Below are positions 1 to 5,561 of a stretch of 5,895 nt of DNA, in pieces (the first letter of the stretch is position 1; every line of letters begins with the position of its first letter). The notes beneath the pieces were generated by a model that saw only the letters and a list, made by a program, of their open reading frames with translations, had not been told where the DNA came from and made no database searches. Origin of the DNA: Chlamydiota bacterium (lineage in GTDB: Bacteria; Chlamydiota; Chlamydiia; Chlamydiales; Rhabdochlamydiaceae); assembly GCA_011065225.1 (NCBI GenBank), contig JAAKFC010000096.1, positions 1 to 5,895 of the forward strand, written 5' to 3'. Made by a program: the position numbers and the translations under genes.

Positions 1-1
1 C

Positions 2-178
2 ATCAACCACAGCGAGGATCCCAATGTGGAATCGCTTTCTGTCTATGTCGAAGAATTGATGCACATCATTTTTGTTGCTCTAAAGCCAATCAAAAAGGAT
101 GCGCAACTTTGTTATCATTATGGTGACATCTTTTGGAAAAAACGTCGCCATGCAGAAATTCAATTAGTTGATCTTTAG
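2..178 (+). CDS. SET-domain protein (putative lysine methyltransferase), C-terminal fragment
   Basis: The frame is open from the left edge and stops with TAG at 176-178, leaving the last 58 residues of a longer protein. Two SET-domain landmarks are visible: NHS followed by PN (NHSEDPN, fragment residues 2-8), matching the NHSCxPN cofactor-binding knot, and ALKPIKKDAQLCYHYG (26-41), matching the A-I-x-G-E-E-L-x-x-Y-G end of the domain, with Y40 as the likely catalytic tyrosine. A basic tail (WKKRRH) follows. SET enzymes transfer methyl groups from S-adenosylmethionine to protein lysines; in Chlamydia such a protein (NUE) is reported to act on histones. Departures from consensus are D-A-Q in place of G-E-E and no Cys after NHS, so activity is not assured. 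No post-SET cysteine cluster follows. The stop overlaps the tail of the convergent FKBP gene by 15 bp. The family call is fairly firm; the substrate is unknown. Confidence 0.72.
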   Translation: MNHSEDPNVESLSVYVEELMHIIFVALKPIKKDAQLCYHYGDIFWKKRRHAEIQLVDL

Positions 179-778
179 AAGTTCCATTTCAAAGACAAGA
201 GTGGCATTAGGCTGGATTTGGGGGCCATAGCCAGTTTCTCCATACGCGAGATAGGAGGGAATCGTGAGCTCCCACTTATCACCCACTTTCATCATTTTGA
301 GGGCTTCTGACCAGCCAGAAATCACGCGGCTGATAGGAAATTTTTGCGGTTCATCACGCTCATAAGTGCTGTCGAACACAGTTCCATCGATGAGTGCGCC
401 GCGGTAATGAACGGTCACTTCCTCATGCATACTGGGAGATGCGCCTGTTCCAGAATTGAGAACTTTATATTGCAGTCCACTGGGAAGGGTGGTGATTCCT
501 TCTTTGACTTTATTTTCTTCTAAAAATTCTTCACCTTCCGCTTTATTTTTTTGGGCTACTTGCTCGACAAATACCTTTTGTTGCTCTTGGATCTGTTGTT
601 GTAAGGCTTTAAGAATCTTTTGGATTTCATCTCGTTCAAGAGGGGGAGTTTTGTCTGCAAGGGCGTCTGCAAAACCTTTTTTTAGTAGTTCATCATCAAC
701 GTCTTTAAACTGCCCTTTGATGTTTTTGCCTGCTTCAAGACCAATGCAATAACTGACTTTTTCACGATTGCTTTCCAT
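164..778 (-). CDS. fklB: FKBP-type peptidyl-prolyl cis-trans isomerase, FklB-like
   Basis: This gene encodes a prolyl isomerase and folding helper of 204 residues, close to the length of E. coli FklB (206). Residues 1-95 form the helical Mip/FkpA/FklB-type dimerisation region, with a long Gln/Glu/Lys-rich helix around 50-90. Residues 96-204 are the FKBP fold. Expected pocket residues are visible: Y125 (VHY), F135-D136 (VFDS), F147, V152-I153, W156 (ISGW), Y179 (LAYG) and F196 (LVFE). There is no signal peptide or lipobox, so it should be cytoplasmic, unlike the surface lipoprotein Mip of Chlamydia. ATG at 778 is chosen because AAGAGGAG (790-797 on the minus strand) lies 11 bp upstream. An in-frame TTG at 787 would leave only 2 bp after that site. 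The gene is divergent from the pseudouridine synthase gene and convergent with the SET gene. The family is secure; the FklB subtype is inferred from length and the missing signal. Confidence 0.93.
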   Translation of the reverse strand: MESNREKVSYCIGLEAGKNIKGQFKDVDDELLKKGFADALADKTPPLERDEIQKILKALQQQIQEQQKVFVEQVAQKNKAEGEEFLEENKVKEGITTLPSGLQYKVLNSGTGASPSMHEEVTVHYRGALIDGTVFDSTYERDEPQKFPISRVISGWSEALKMMKVGDKWELTIPSYLAYGETGYGPQIQPNATLVFEMELLKIN

Positions 779-837
779 AAGACACAAAACTCCTCTTGAA
801 TGTGGTTTTCTATAGTGTAATCGACTATACTGGCTAT
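779..837. promoter_or_regulatory. Divergent promoter region with short inverted repeat
   Basis: This 59-bp gap between two divergent starts must hold at least one promoter for each gene unless they start inside the neighbour. It contains a perfect inverted repeat, TATAGT (811-816) and ACTATA (824-829), separated by 7 bp. Each arm resembles a -10 element: the right arm read on the minus strand is TATAGT, placed for fklB with a leader of about 40 nt, and TATACT on the plus strand (826-831) ends 6 bp before the pseudouridine synthase ATG. No good -35 match exists at 16-18 bp for either direction, so the promoter calls are tentative. The repeat could also be a small operator. Confidence 0.4.
790..797 (-). 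promoter_or_regulatory. Shine-Dalgarno site of fklB
   Basis: The minus strand reads AAGAGGAG, 11 bp before the ATG at 778 and only 2 bp before the alternative TTG at 787. The spacing to ATG is long but workable and that to TTG is not, so the site decides the start. Confidence 0.6.
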
Positions 838-1629
838 ATGCAAATCAAATCTTCTAAAAAAATCTCTTTGCTTGAGCTCTTGCAAGAGCTTGCACCAGAA
901 AGTTCCAAAAATCGCCTTAGGTCATGGGTGGAAAAAGGTCGCGTCCTTGTGGATGGAAAAGCCCCCAAACATGTCAATCAAATGGTGAAAGACGGACAAG
1001 AGGTAACCGTTGGTGCAAAACCCAAATATGTACAAGAAGACTTGAAAATTCTTTATGAAGATGAAGACCTTGTCGTCATTGATAAGCCGAAAGGACTTCT
1101 CTCTGTTGCAACCGATCTTGAAAAAGAAAAAACTGTGCATGCCCTTTTAAAGCACCGTTTTCACAACAGAATGGTCTATCCGATTCATCGTCTTGATCAG
1201 GAGTCATCTGGCTTGCTCGTTTTTGCCTATACTAAGGAAGCAAGAGACCATCTCAAAGAGCAGCTTGAAAAGCGGACAATGGAGCGCGAATATCGCGCAC
1301 TTGTCCATGGACATCCAAATAGTGGAACGTGGCGTTGTTTTTTAGAAGAAGATGCGCGCATGAAGGTTCACGTGACAAGCCATGGAAAAGAAGCGGTGAC
1401 CCATTTTGAGACGATCAAAAAAAGAGGAAACTGTTCATTGCTAAAGCTGAAGCTCGAATCGGGACGCAAGCATCAAATTCGAGTGCAAGCAGCTCATTTT
1501 GGATATCCGATTGTCGGTGATCCTAAATATGGCATTCCTGAAGACACGGGGAAAAGCTTCCAACTCCGGGCGGTAGCTCTTAGCTTTTCACATCTTAAGA
1601 CGAATAAGATTTTGCACTTTCGCGGGTAA
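838..1629 (+). CDS. RluA-family RNA pseudouridine synthase with S4 domain
   Basis: This enzyme converts specific uridines in rRNA (possibly tRNA) to pseudouridine in the cytoplasm. The product is 263 residues. Residues about 8-58 form an S4 RNA-binding domain (ELAPESSKNRLRSWVEKGRVLVDGK region). Residues about 70-250 are the RluA catalytic domain, with VVIDKPKGLLS (79-89), motif II HRLDQESSG (117-125) holding the catalytic D120, and GRKHQIRVQ (209-217) followed by GYPIVGDPKYG (222-232). ATG at 838 is preferred over a TTG at 796, because the 14 extra residues (MNVVFYSVIDYTGY) are outside the S4 domain and lie over the promoter region. No Shine-Dalgarno site precedes the ATG. The 3' end overlaps the end of aroC on the other strand by 35 bp. 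RluC and RluD are longer (about 320 residues) and RluA lacks S4, so the target uridine and symbol are left open. Confidence 0.92.
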   Translation: MQIKSSKKISLLELLQELAPESSKNRLRSWVEKGRVLVDGKAPKHVNQMVKDGQEVTVGAKPKYVQEDLKILYEDEDLVVIDKPKGLLSVATDLEKEKTVHALLKHRFHNRMVYPIHRLDQESSGLLVFAYTKEARDHLKEQLEKRTMEREYRALVHGHPNSGTWRCFLEEDARMKVHVTSHGKEAVTHFETIKKRGNCSLLKLKLESGRKHQIRVQAAHFGYPIVGDPKYGIPEDTGKSFQLRAVALSFSHLKTNKILHFRG

Positions 1630-2722
1630 TTCTGGCAGAGCGGTTCATTAAAAAAGCGTCAGCTAAAACAAGTGCCGTCATGGCTTCAACTATGGGAACG
1701 GCGCGGATGGCAACACAAGGATCATGTTTTGAGCCTTCAGGAAGGGTCAGATCGGCCTTTTGTCCTTTCTTATTTAGTGTTGTTTGCGTTTTGCGAATCG
1801 ACGAGGTGGGTTTGAAAACACAGCGCAGCACAAGGGGCATTCCTGAGGAAATCCCACCTAAAACTCCTCCTGCGTGATTTGTTTTGGTGATGACGTTTCC
1901 TTCGATGTTGCGTTGGAAGAGGTCGTTGTGTTCTGATCCCTTCATGTTGGCTGCTGCAAAGCCAGCACCAAATTCGATTCCTTTGCATGCGGGAATAGAG
2001 AGCATTGCCTTTGCGAGGTTGGCGTCGAGCTTTTCATAAGTGGGGTCGCCAAGAACGGGCATGAGTCCTTCTGCACGCAGCTCAATGATGGCTCCGAGGG
2101 AATCTCCTTCTTCTTTAGCTTTTTCGATGAGGGCGATGATCTCTCTTTCGGCTTCTTTGTCTGGGCAGAAAACAGGACTTTTTAGTGTCTCTTCGCGTAA
2201 TGAGTCAATTTCTTCATGTTCTGGTTCGATTGTCTTCACTTCTCCAATCTGGGCAACAAAGGCTGCAATTTGAATCCCAAATTCCATCAAGAGTTTTTTT
2301 GCTATGGCTCCTGCTGCAACGCGCGGAGCTGTTTCGCGGGCAGAAGCCCGTCCGCCACCGCGGTAGTCAAAGTGGCCATATTTTTCCCCATAGGTGAAAT
2401 TGGCATGACCGGGACGGAGAAGATCTTTGATTGGCTCATATTTGCTGGGATCGGCATTTTGGTTGGGGATGATGATCGAGATGGGGGCGCCAGTTGTTCG
2501 CCCTTCAAAAACGCCGGAATAGATTTCCGCTTTGTCTTCCTCTTTGCGAGGGGAGGTGAGGGCATTGTATCCAGGACGGCGAAGAATAAGTTCTAGATTG
2601 ATTTCTTCTTCAGAAATAAACAAGCCTGCTGGGCAACCATCAATGACTACACCAATGGCTTTGCCGTGCGATTCTCCCCATGTTGTGATGCGAAAGATTT
2701 GTCCAAATTGATTGCTTGCCAT
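1595..2722 (-). CDS. aroC: Chorismate synthase
   Basis: AroC makes chorismate from 5-enolpyruvylshikimate-3-phosphate by trans-elimination of phosphate, using reduced FMN. It is the last step of the shikimate pathway and cytoplasmic. At 375 residues it is of normal length. All three family signatures are present: GESHGKAIG (16-24) with the conserved H19, RPGHANFTYGEKYG to GGGRASARETAPRVAAGA (103-139) with H106, and HDPCVAIRAVPIVEAMTA near the C-terminus. The start ATG has AGAGG (2727-2731, minus strand) 4 bp upstream, inside aroK. It is the last gene of the aroB-aroA-aroK-aroC operon; its first 76 bp overlap aroK in another frame, and its last 35 bp overlap the convergent pseudouridine synthase gene. 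No hairpin with a T-run follows the stop, so transcription may read antisense into the neighbour. The identification is secure. Confidence 0.97.
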   Translation of the reverse strand: MASNQFGQIFRITTWGESHGKAIGVVIDGCPAGLFISEEEINLELILRRPGYNALTSPRKEEDKAEIYSGVFEGRTTGAPISIIIPNQNADPSKYEPIKDLLRPGHANFTYGEKYGHFDYRGGGRASARETAPRVAAGAIAKKLLMEFGIQIAAFVAQIGEVKTIEPEHEEIDSLREETLKSPVFCPDKEAEREIIALIEKAKEEGDSLGAIIELRAEGLMPVLGDPTYEKLDANLAKAMLSIPACKGIEFGAGFAAANMKGSEHNDLFQRNIEGNVITKTNHAGGVLGGISSGMPLVLRCVFKPTSSIRKTQTTLNKKGQKADLTLPEGSKHDPCVAIRAVPIVEAMTALVLADAFLMNRSARITRESAKSYSS

Positions 2723-3189
2723 AGTGCCTCTAAAACTTCTTTTTCTGTTTTATCGTCTAATTCAATCCATGTGGAAGGAATTGTTTCATATATCGGTTTT
2801 CTTGTAGAGTACATTTCCTCAAAACTTTCTTCGGGATCATTTGGGTCGAAGTAACTGGGTAGGGGAGGAGTGAGCATCCGTTTTTTCAAAGTTGCCTTTG
2901 GGCACTTCAGATAGAGCATCCTTCCTAGTTGTTGCAAATGTGAGAGATTTTTCACATCGAGAACGGCACCACTGCCAGCAGAAATGACCGTTCCCGAAAA
3001 AGAAAGAGAGGTGATGATTTCTCTTTCGACATACCGAAAATAAGGCTCTCCTTTTTTCAAGACGATTTCTCTTGGAAGTATTCCCTCTTTTTCTTTGATC
3101 AGTTCATCGGTGTCGATGAAGGGAAGGCCCAAGCGGCTTCCATAATAGGTTTTGCCAGCTCCTTTAAACCCGAATAAGATCCAGTTCAA
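2647..3189 (-). CDS. aroK: Shikimate kinase
   Basis: This kinase phosphorylates shikimate at the 3-hydroxyl with ATP, step five of the pathway, in the cytoplasm. The product is 180 residues, slightly long for the family (about 170-175). Visible motifs are the Walker A loop GFKGAGKT (7-14), the shikimate/Mg site FIDTDE (24-29) with D28, FRYVERE (51-57) with R52, a glycine loop that reads AGSGA (71-75) rather than GGG, and STRKPIY (128-134) with R130. The lid segment (about 105-125) has TPPLP where many kinases have an Arg before PL. The start is TTG at 3189: it sits right before the first beta strand and has GGAG 6 bp upstream, and no in-frame start exists shortly above it. It overlaps the end of aroA by 26 bp and the start of aroC by 76 bp. 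aroK and aroL cannot be told apart by sequence alone; chlamydial annotations often use aroL. Confidence 0.92.
   Translation of the reverse strand: MNWILFGFKGAGKTYYGSRLGLPFIDTDELIKEKEGILPREIVLKKGEPYFRYVEREIITSLSFSGTVISAGSGAVLDVKNLSHLQQLGRMLYLKCPKATLKKRMLTPPLPSYFDPNDPEESFEEMYSTRKPIYETIPSTWIELDDKTEKEVLEALWQAINLDKSFASQHGENRTAKPLV
2727..2731 (-). promoter_or_regulatory. Shine-Dalgarno site of aroC inside aroK
   Basis: The minus strand reads AGAGG, 4 bp before the aroC ATG, within the aroK coding sequence. It supports an independent start in the long overlap. Confidence 0.55.
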
Positions 3190-4441
3190 TTTCTGCTCCG
3201 ATTGTTTGGAAATCGCTTGCGAAGGTTGGATAGGTCTTACGAGCGCAGTCTGCTCCCTTAATCACAGAGGTTCCTTTTGCTGCAAGTGCTGCAACGGCAA
3301 GAGAAAGGGCGATCCGGTGGTCGTGATGGCTCCCTACATGTGCGCCTTTCAGTTCGCTCGTTTTGACGATCAGTCCATCAGGCTGTTCTTCAATATCAGC
3401 GCCCATTTTTTTCAGCTCAAAGCAAATGACAGCAATCCGATCTGATTCTTTTGCCCGGGCAATTTCTCCGTTATAGAGGGTGGTAATCCCTTCAGCAAAA
3501 CATCCTATGACTGCGAGTATTGGCAGGGCATCAATGCAGGTGTTGATGTCGATGAAAAGTCCTTGGAGATGGCTCGGTTCAATGATGAGGCGCTTTTCTT
3601 CCCAAGAAATGCGTGCTCCCATTCTTTTAAGAATTTCAATGAGCTCTTTGTCTCCCTGTATATCGTTTGGATCGAGTCCTTCTAACTCCAAATAAGAGTG
3701 AGTGATGAGAGCTGCTGCTATGGGAAAAGCGGCTGTGCTGAAATCCCCTGGCACGGTATAGGTAAAACCGCTATAGCTGAGACCTCCCTTCACATGGTAA
3801 TGGCAATAATCCTGATGGCTTATACCTGCCCCCAGGCGGTGGAGCCAATCGAGTGTGAGTTCGATCCAAGGAGTTTCTCCGGGATTTTCGACGATAATTT
3901 CTGAAGGACCATCGAGGAAAGAAGTGGCCATCAAAAGAGCTGAAACGGGTTGGGAATCCTCTCCACTTAGCTTGCAAGTTCCGGGATGAATAGGTCCGCG
4001 GACAGTGATGGGGGCATAGCCATCCCCGCGCGCGCTTTCAGCGATTGCACCGAGTTGCCTCAATGCACCGAGGAGACCCTTAATGGGACGGCGCATTCGG
4101 ATCGATGCATCTCCCGCAATCATTGTATAAGAAGGAAGAAGAGCACTCATTGCACCGATGAAGCGCAAGACCTGTCCGGAATTCCCTGCATCAATTACAT
4201 CGATTGTCGGTTGAAAATGTCCTTCAATTTCGAATGATGCGCCGGTCTTTTTTATCTTTGCACCAAAAAGGGAAATAGCATCCAGCATTGCTATACAATC
4301 TGGGGAATCCAGGATATTTTCTATCCGGCTCGTTCCATCTCCTAACATCGAAAATAAAATCGCTCGCGCTGAATGTGATTTAGATGGTGGAATTTTTATT
4401 TTACCCGAAAGAGCACTAGGATGAATCATCCAATCATTCAT
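3164..4441 (-). CDS. aroA: 3-phosphoshikimate 1-carboxyvinyltransferase (EPSP synthase)
   Basis: EPSP synthase transfers the enolpyruvyl group of PEP to shikimate-3-phosphate, step six, in the cytoplasm. The product is 425 residues (family about 430). Key residues can be placed: K21-S22 and R26 (PPSKSHSAR), AGNSGQVLRF (85-94) with R93, R115 (IRMRRPI), S163-Q164, D304 (CIDALPILAV), KESDR (331-335) with E332 and R335, H375-R376 (HDHR), and K402 (CARKTYP). The wording around 85-94 and 255-310 resembles what I recall of chlamydial AroA. Three ATGs compete: 4456, 4441 and 4429. The one at 4441 is chosen because GAGAGG lies 7 bp upstream and it gives an ATGAATGA stop-start overlap of 8 bp with aroB, typical of translational coupling; 4456 would add five residues (MRGFR). 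The 3' end overlaps aroK by 26 bp. The identification is secure, the exact start less so. Confidence 0.96.
   Translation of the reverse strand: MNDWMIHPSALSGKIKIPPSKSHSARAILFSMLGDGTSRIENILDSPDCIAMLDAISLFGAKIKKTGASFEIEGHFQPTIDVIDAGNSGQVLRFIGAMSALLPSYTMIAGDASIRMRRPIKGLLGALRQLGAIAESARGDGYAPITVRGPIHPGTCKLSGEDSQPVSALLMATSFLDGPSEIIVENPGETPWIELTLDWLHRLGAGISHQDYCHYHVKGGLSYSGFTYTVPGDFSTAAFPIAAALITHSYLELEGLDPNDIQGDKELIEILKRMGARISWEEKRLIIEPSHLQGLFIDINTCIDALPILAVIGCFAEGITTLYNGEIARAKESDRIAVICFELKKMGADIEEQPDGLIVKTSELKGAHVGSHHDHRIALSLAVAALAAKGTSVIKGADCARKTYPTFASDFQTIGAEIELDLIRV
3196..3199 (-). promoter_or_regulatory. Shine-Dalgarno site of aroK, supporting a TTG start
   Basis: The minus strand reads GGAG, 6 bp before the TTG at 3187-3189, within the last codons of aroA. 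No ATG or GTG lies in a position compatible with the kinase N-terminus, so this site supports the TTG start. Confidence 0.6.
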
Positions 4442-5543
4442 GCGAAAACCTCTCATGCATCCAGAAAATCGCCTCTTCCAAAAGAGGAAATTCTACTTCT
4501 GTGCAATATTCTCCATTAAAAGAAGCCACTTCACCAATCGATTTTAAAAGGACAATGCGCGGAGAAGATTGCACTGCTTTTTTATCCAATACAAGGGTGG
4601 CCATAAAATCATCGATACTATGTTGTTTGTCAAGGCGAAGTGGAATCTGATAGAGACGAAAAATCTCTTCAATTTCTTCAAAAGCACTTTTTGAGAGCAA
4701 ACCCATCTTATTACTAATGAAGCAGGAGATCAAAATCCCGATAGCAACTGCAATGCCATGGTTCATTTGAAAATCTTCGAGAGTTTCAAGAGCATGGCCG
4801 AAGGTATGTCCCAAGTTGAGAATACGGCGCAAACCCTTTTCTTCTTCTGGGTCTTTTTCAACAATATCGAGTTTAATGGAGACACTTTCAAAGATCCGAT
4901 CCATGATGAAAGTGAGATCTTGCTGCTCCCATTTCTGATGGTCTTTAAGCCTAGAGCGAATGAGGGAAGGAGAGGCAATGAGACCTGCTTTGATGACTTC
5001 AACAATGCCATTTGTCCACTGTTTTTTTGGAAGAGTACGAAGAAATCCTCCATCAATCCATACTTCTCGTGGTGGGGAAAAACTGCCAATCATATTTTTC
5101 CCATAGGGGGTGTTGACAGACGTTTTTCCCCCAATTGCTGCATCGACCATGGCCAAGAGAGAAGTGGGAATTTGGATATGGGGAATCCCGCGGCAATAGG
5201 TTGAGGCCAAAAATCCAGAAAGGTCATTGACAACACCACCTCCCATGCCAATCACGAGTGAATCGCGCCCAAAATTATGGGAGAGAAGATGATCTTCCAG
5301 CATACTCTTTGTTTCGCGGCTTTTAGAGGCTTCTCCTGCAGGAAAGGAAAATATCTTGCAGTCAAGCTTTTCCAGTTGTGTCATATAGAGCTTTTCAATG
5401 TTGGAGTCGACAAAGATCACACATTTACGAGTTTCCTTTTCTAAAAGCTCGGGCAGTTTTGTTTCAAAGACAGCATTCATCCCAAAGTGGATGCGAGTAA
5501 CTTGCGATTTCCAATGGGTTTTTAGTTTGAGTTCTTTCTCCAT
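4434..5543 (-). CDS. aroB: 3-dehydroquinate synthase
   Basis: AroB closes DAHP into 3-dehydroquinate, step two of the pathway, using NAD and a divalent metal (Zn or Co) in the cytoplasm. The product is 369 residues, normal for the family (about 360). Residues 1-100 give the Rossmann half with the nucleotide loop GMGGGVVNDLSGF (99-111). PTSLLAMVDAAIGGKTSVN (126-144) and the PYGKNMIGSF stretch (146-155) are the classic signature. Metal ligands are E182 (GIVEVIKAG), H246 (NLGHTFGHA) and H262 (NHGIAVAIG). The ATG at 5543 is the first start, 18 bp from the divergent dehydratase start, with no Shine-Dalgarno match in the AT-rich leader. It is the first gene of the operon aroB-aroA-aroK-aroC, and its stop overlaps the aroA start by 8 bp. 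The identification is secure. Confidence 0.97.
   Translation of the reverse strand: MEKELKLKTHWKSQVTRIHFGMNAVFETKLPELLEKETRKCVIFVDSNIEKLYMTQLEKLDCKIFSFPAGEASKSRETKSMLEDHLLSHNFGRDSLVIGMGGGVVNDLSGFLASTYCRGIPHIQIPTSLLAMVDAAIGGKTSVNTPYGKNMIGSFSPPREVWIDGGFLRTLPKKQWTNGIVEVIKAGLIASPSLIRSRLKDHQKWEQQDLTFIMDRIFESVSIKLDIVEKDPEEEKGLRRILNLGHTFGHALETLEDFQMNHGIAVAIGILISCFISNKMGLLSKSAFEEIEEIFRLYQIPLRLDKQHSIDDFMATLVLDKKAVQSSPRIVLLKSIGEVASFNGEYCTEVEFPLLEEAIFWMHERFSHE
4449..4454 (-). promoter_or_regulatory. Shine-Dalgarno site of aroA
   Basis: The minus strand reads GAGAGG, 7 bp before the ATG at 4441. It overlaps the alternative ATG at 4456, so it favours the shorter aroA and coupling to the aroB stop. Confidence 0.6.
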
Positions 5544-5555
5544 AAAAATTAAAAT
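5527..5555 (+). promoter_or_regulatory. Candidate sigma70-type promoter for aroD, leaderless geometry
   Basis: TTGAGT (5527-5532, four of six -35 consensus bases) and TAAAAT (5550-5555, five of six -10 bases) are separated by the optimal 17 bp. The predicted start of transcription, 6-7 bp after the -10, falls on the ATG at 5562. The -35 lies inside the first codons of aroB on the opposite strand, so the two transcription units share this DNA. Confidence 0.5.
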
Positions 5556-5561
5556 AATCTG

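Noticed and set aside
456..752. 98-codon + strand frame rich in Ser and Cys inside fklB
   Set aside because: It is antisense to the Gln/Glu-rich helix and linker of fklB, which explains the Ser/Cys-rich composition.
796..837. TTG start extending the pseudouridine synthase by 14 residues
   Set aside because: The extension precedes the S4 domain, has no ribosome site in front, and would cover the inverted repeat and likely -10 element.
682..885. 67-codon - strand frame crossing the fklB start and the divergent gap
   Set aside because: It overlaps two well-supported genes and has no motif or good ribosome site.
1643..1662. T-run with a small stem near the end of aroC (minus strand) as an intrinsic terminator
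   Set aside because: The stem is only about 3 bp and the element lies before the aroC stop codon, so it would cut the gene short.
2216..2596. 126-codon open frame on + strand inside aroC
   Set aside because: It is antisense to the conserved chorismate synthase core; the composition looks like a mirror of that gene and no domain is recognisable.
4758..5204. 148-codon open frame on + strand inside aroB
   Set aside because: It lies fully antisense to conserved aroB codons and shows no family motif or ribosome site. It is a shadow frame.
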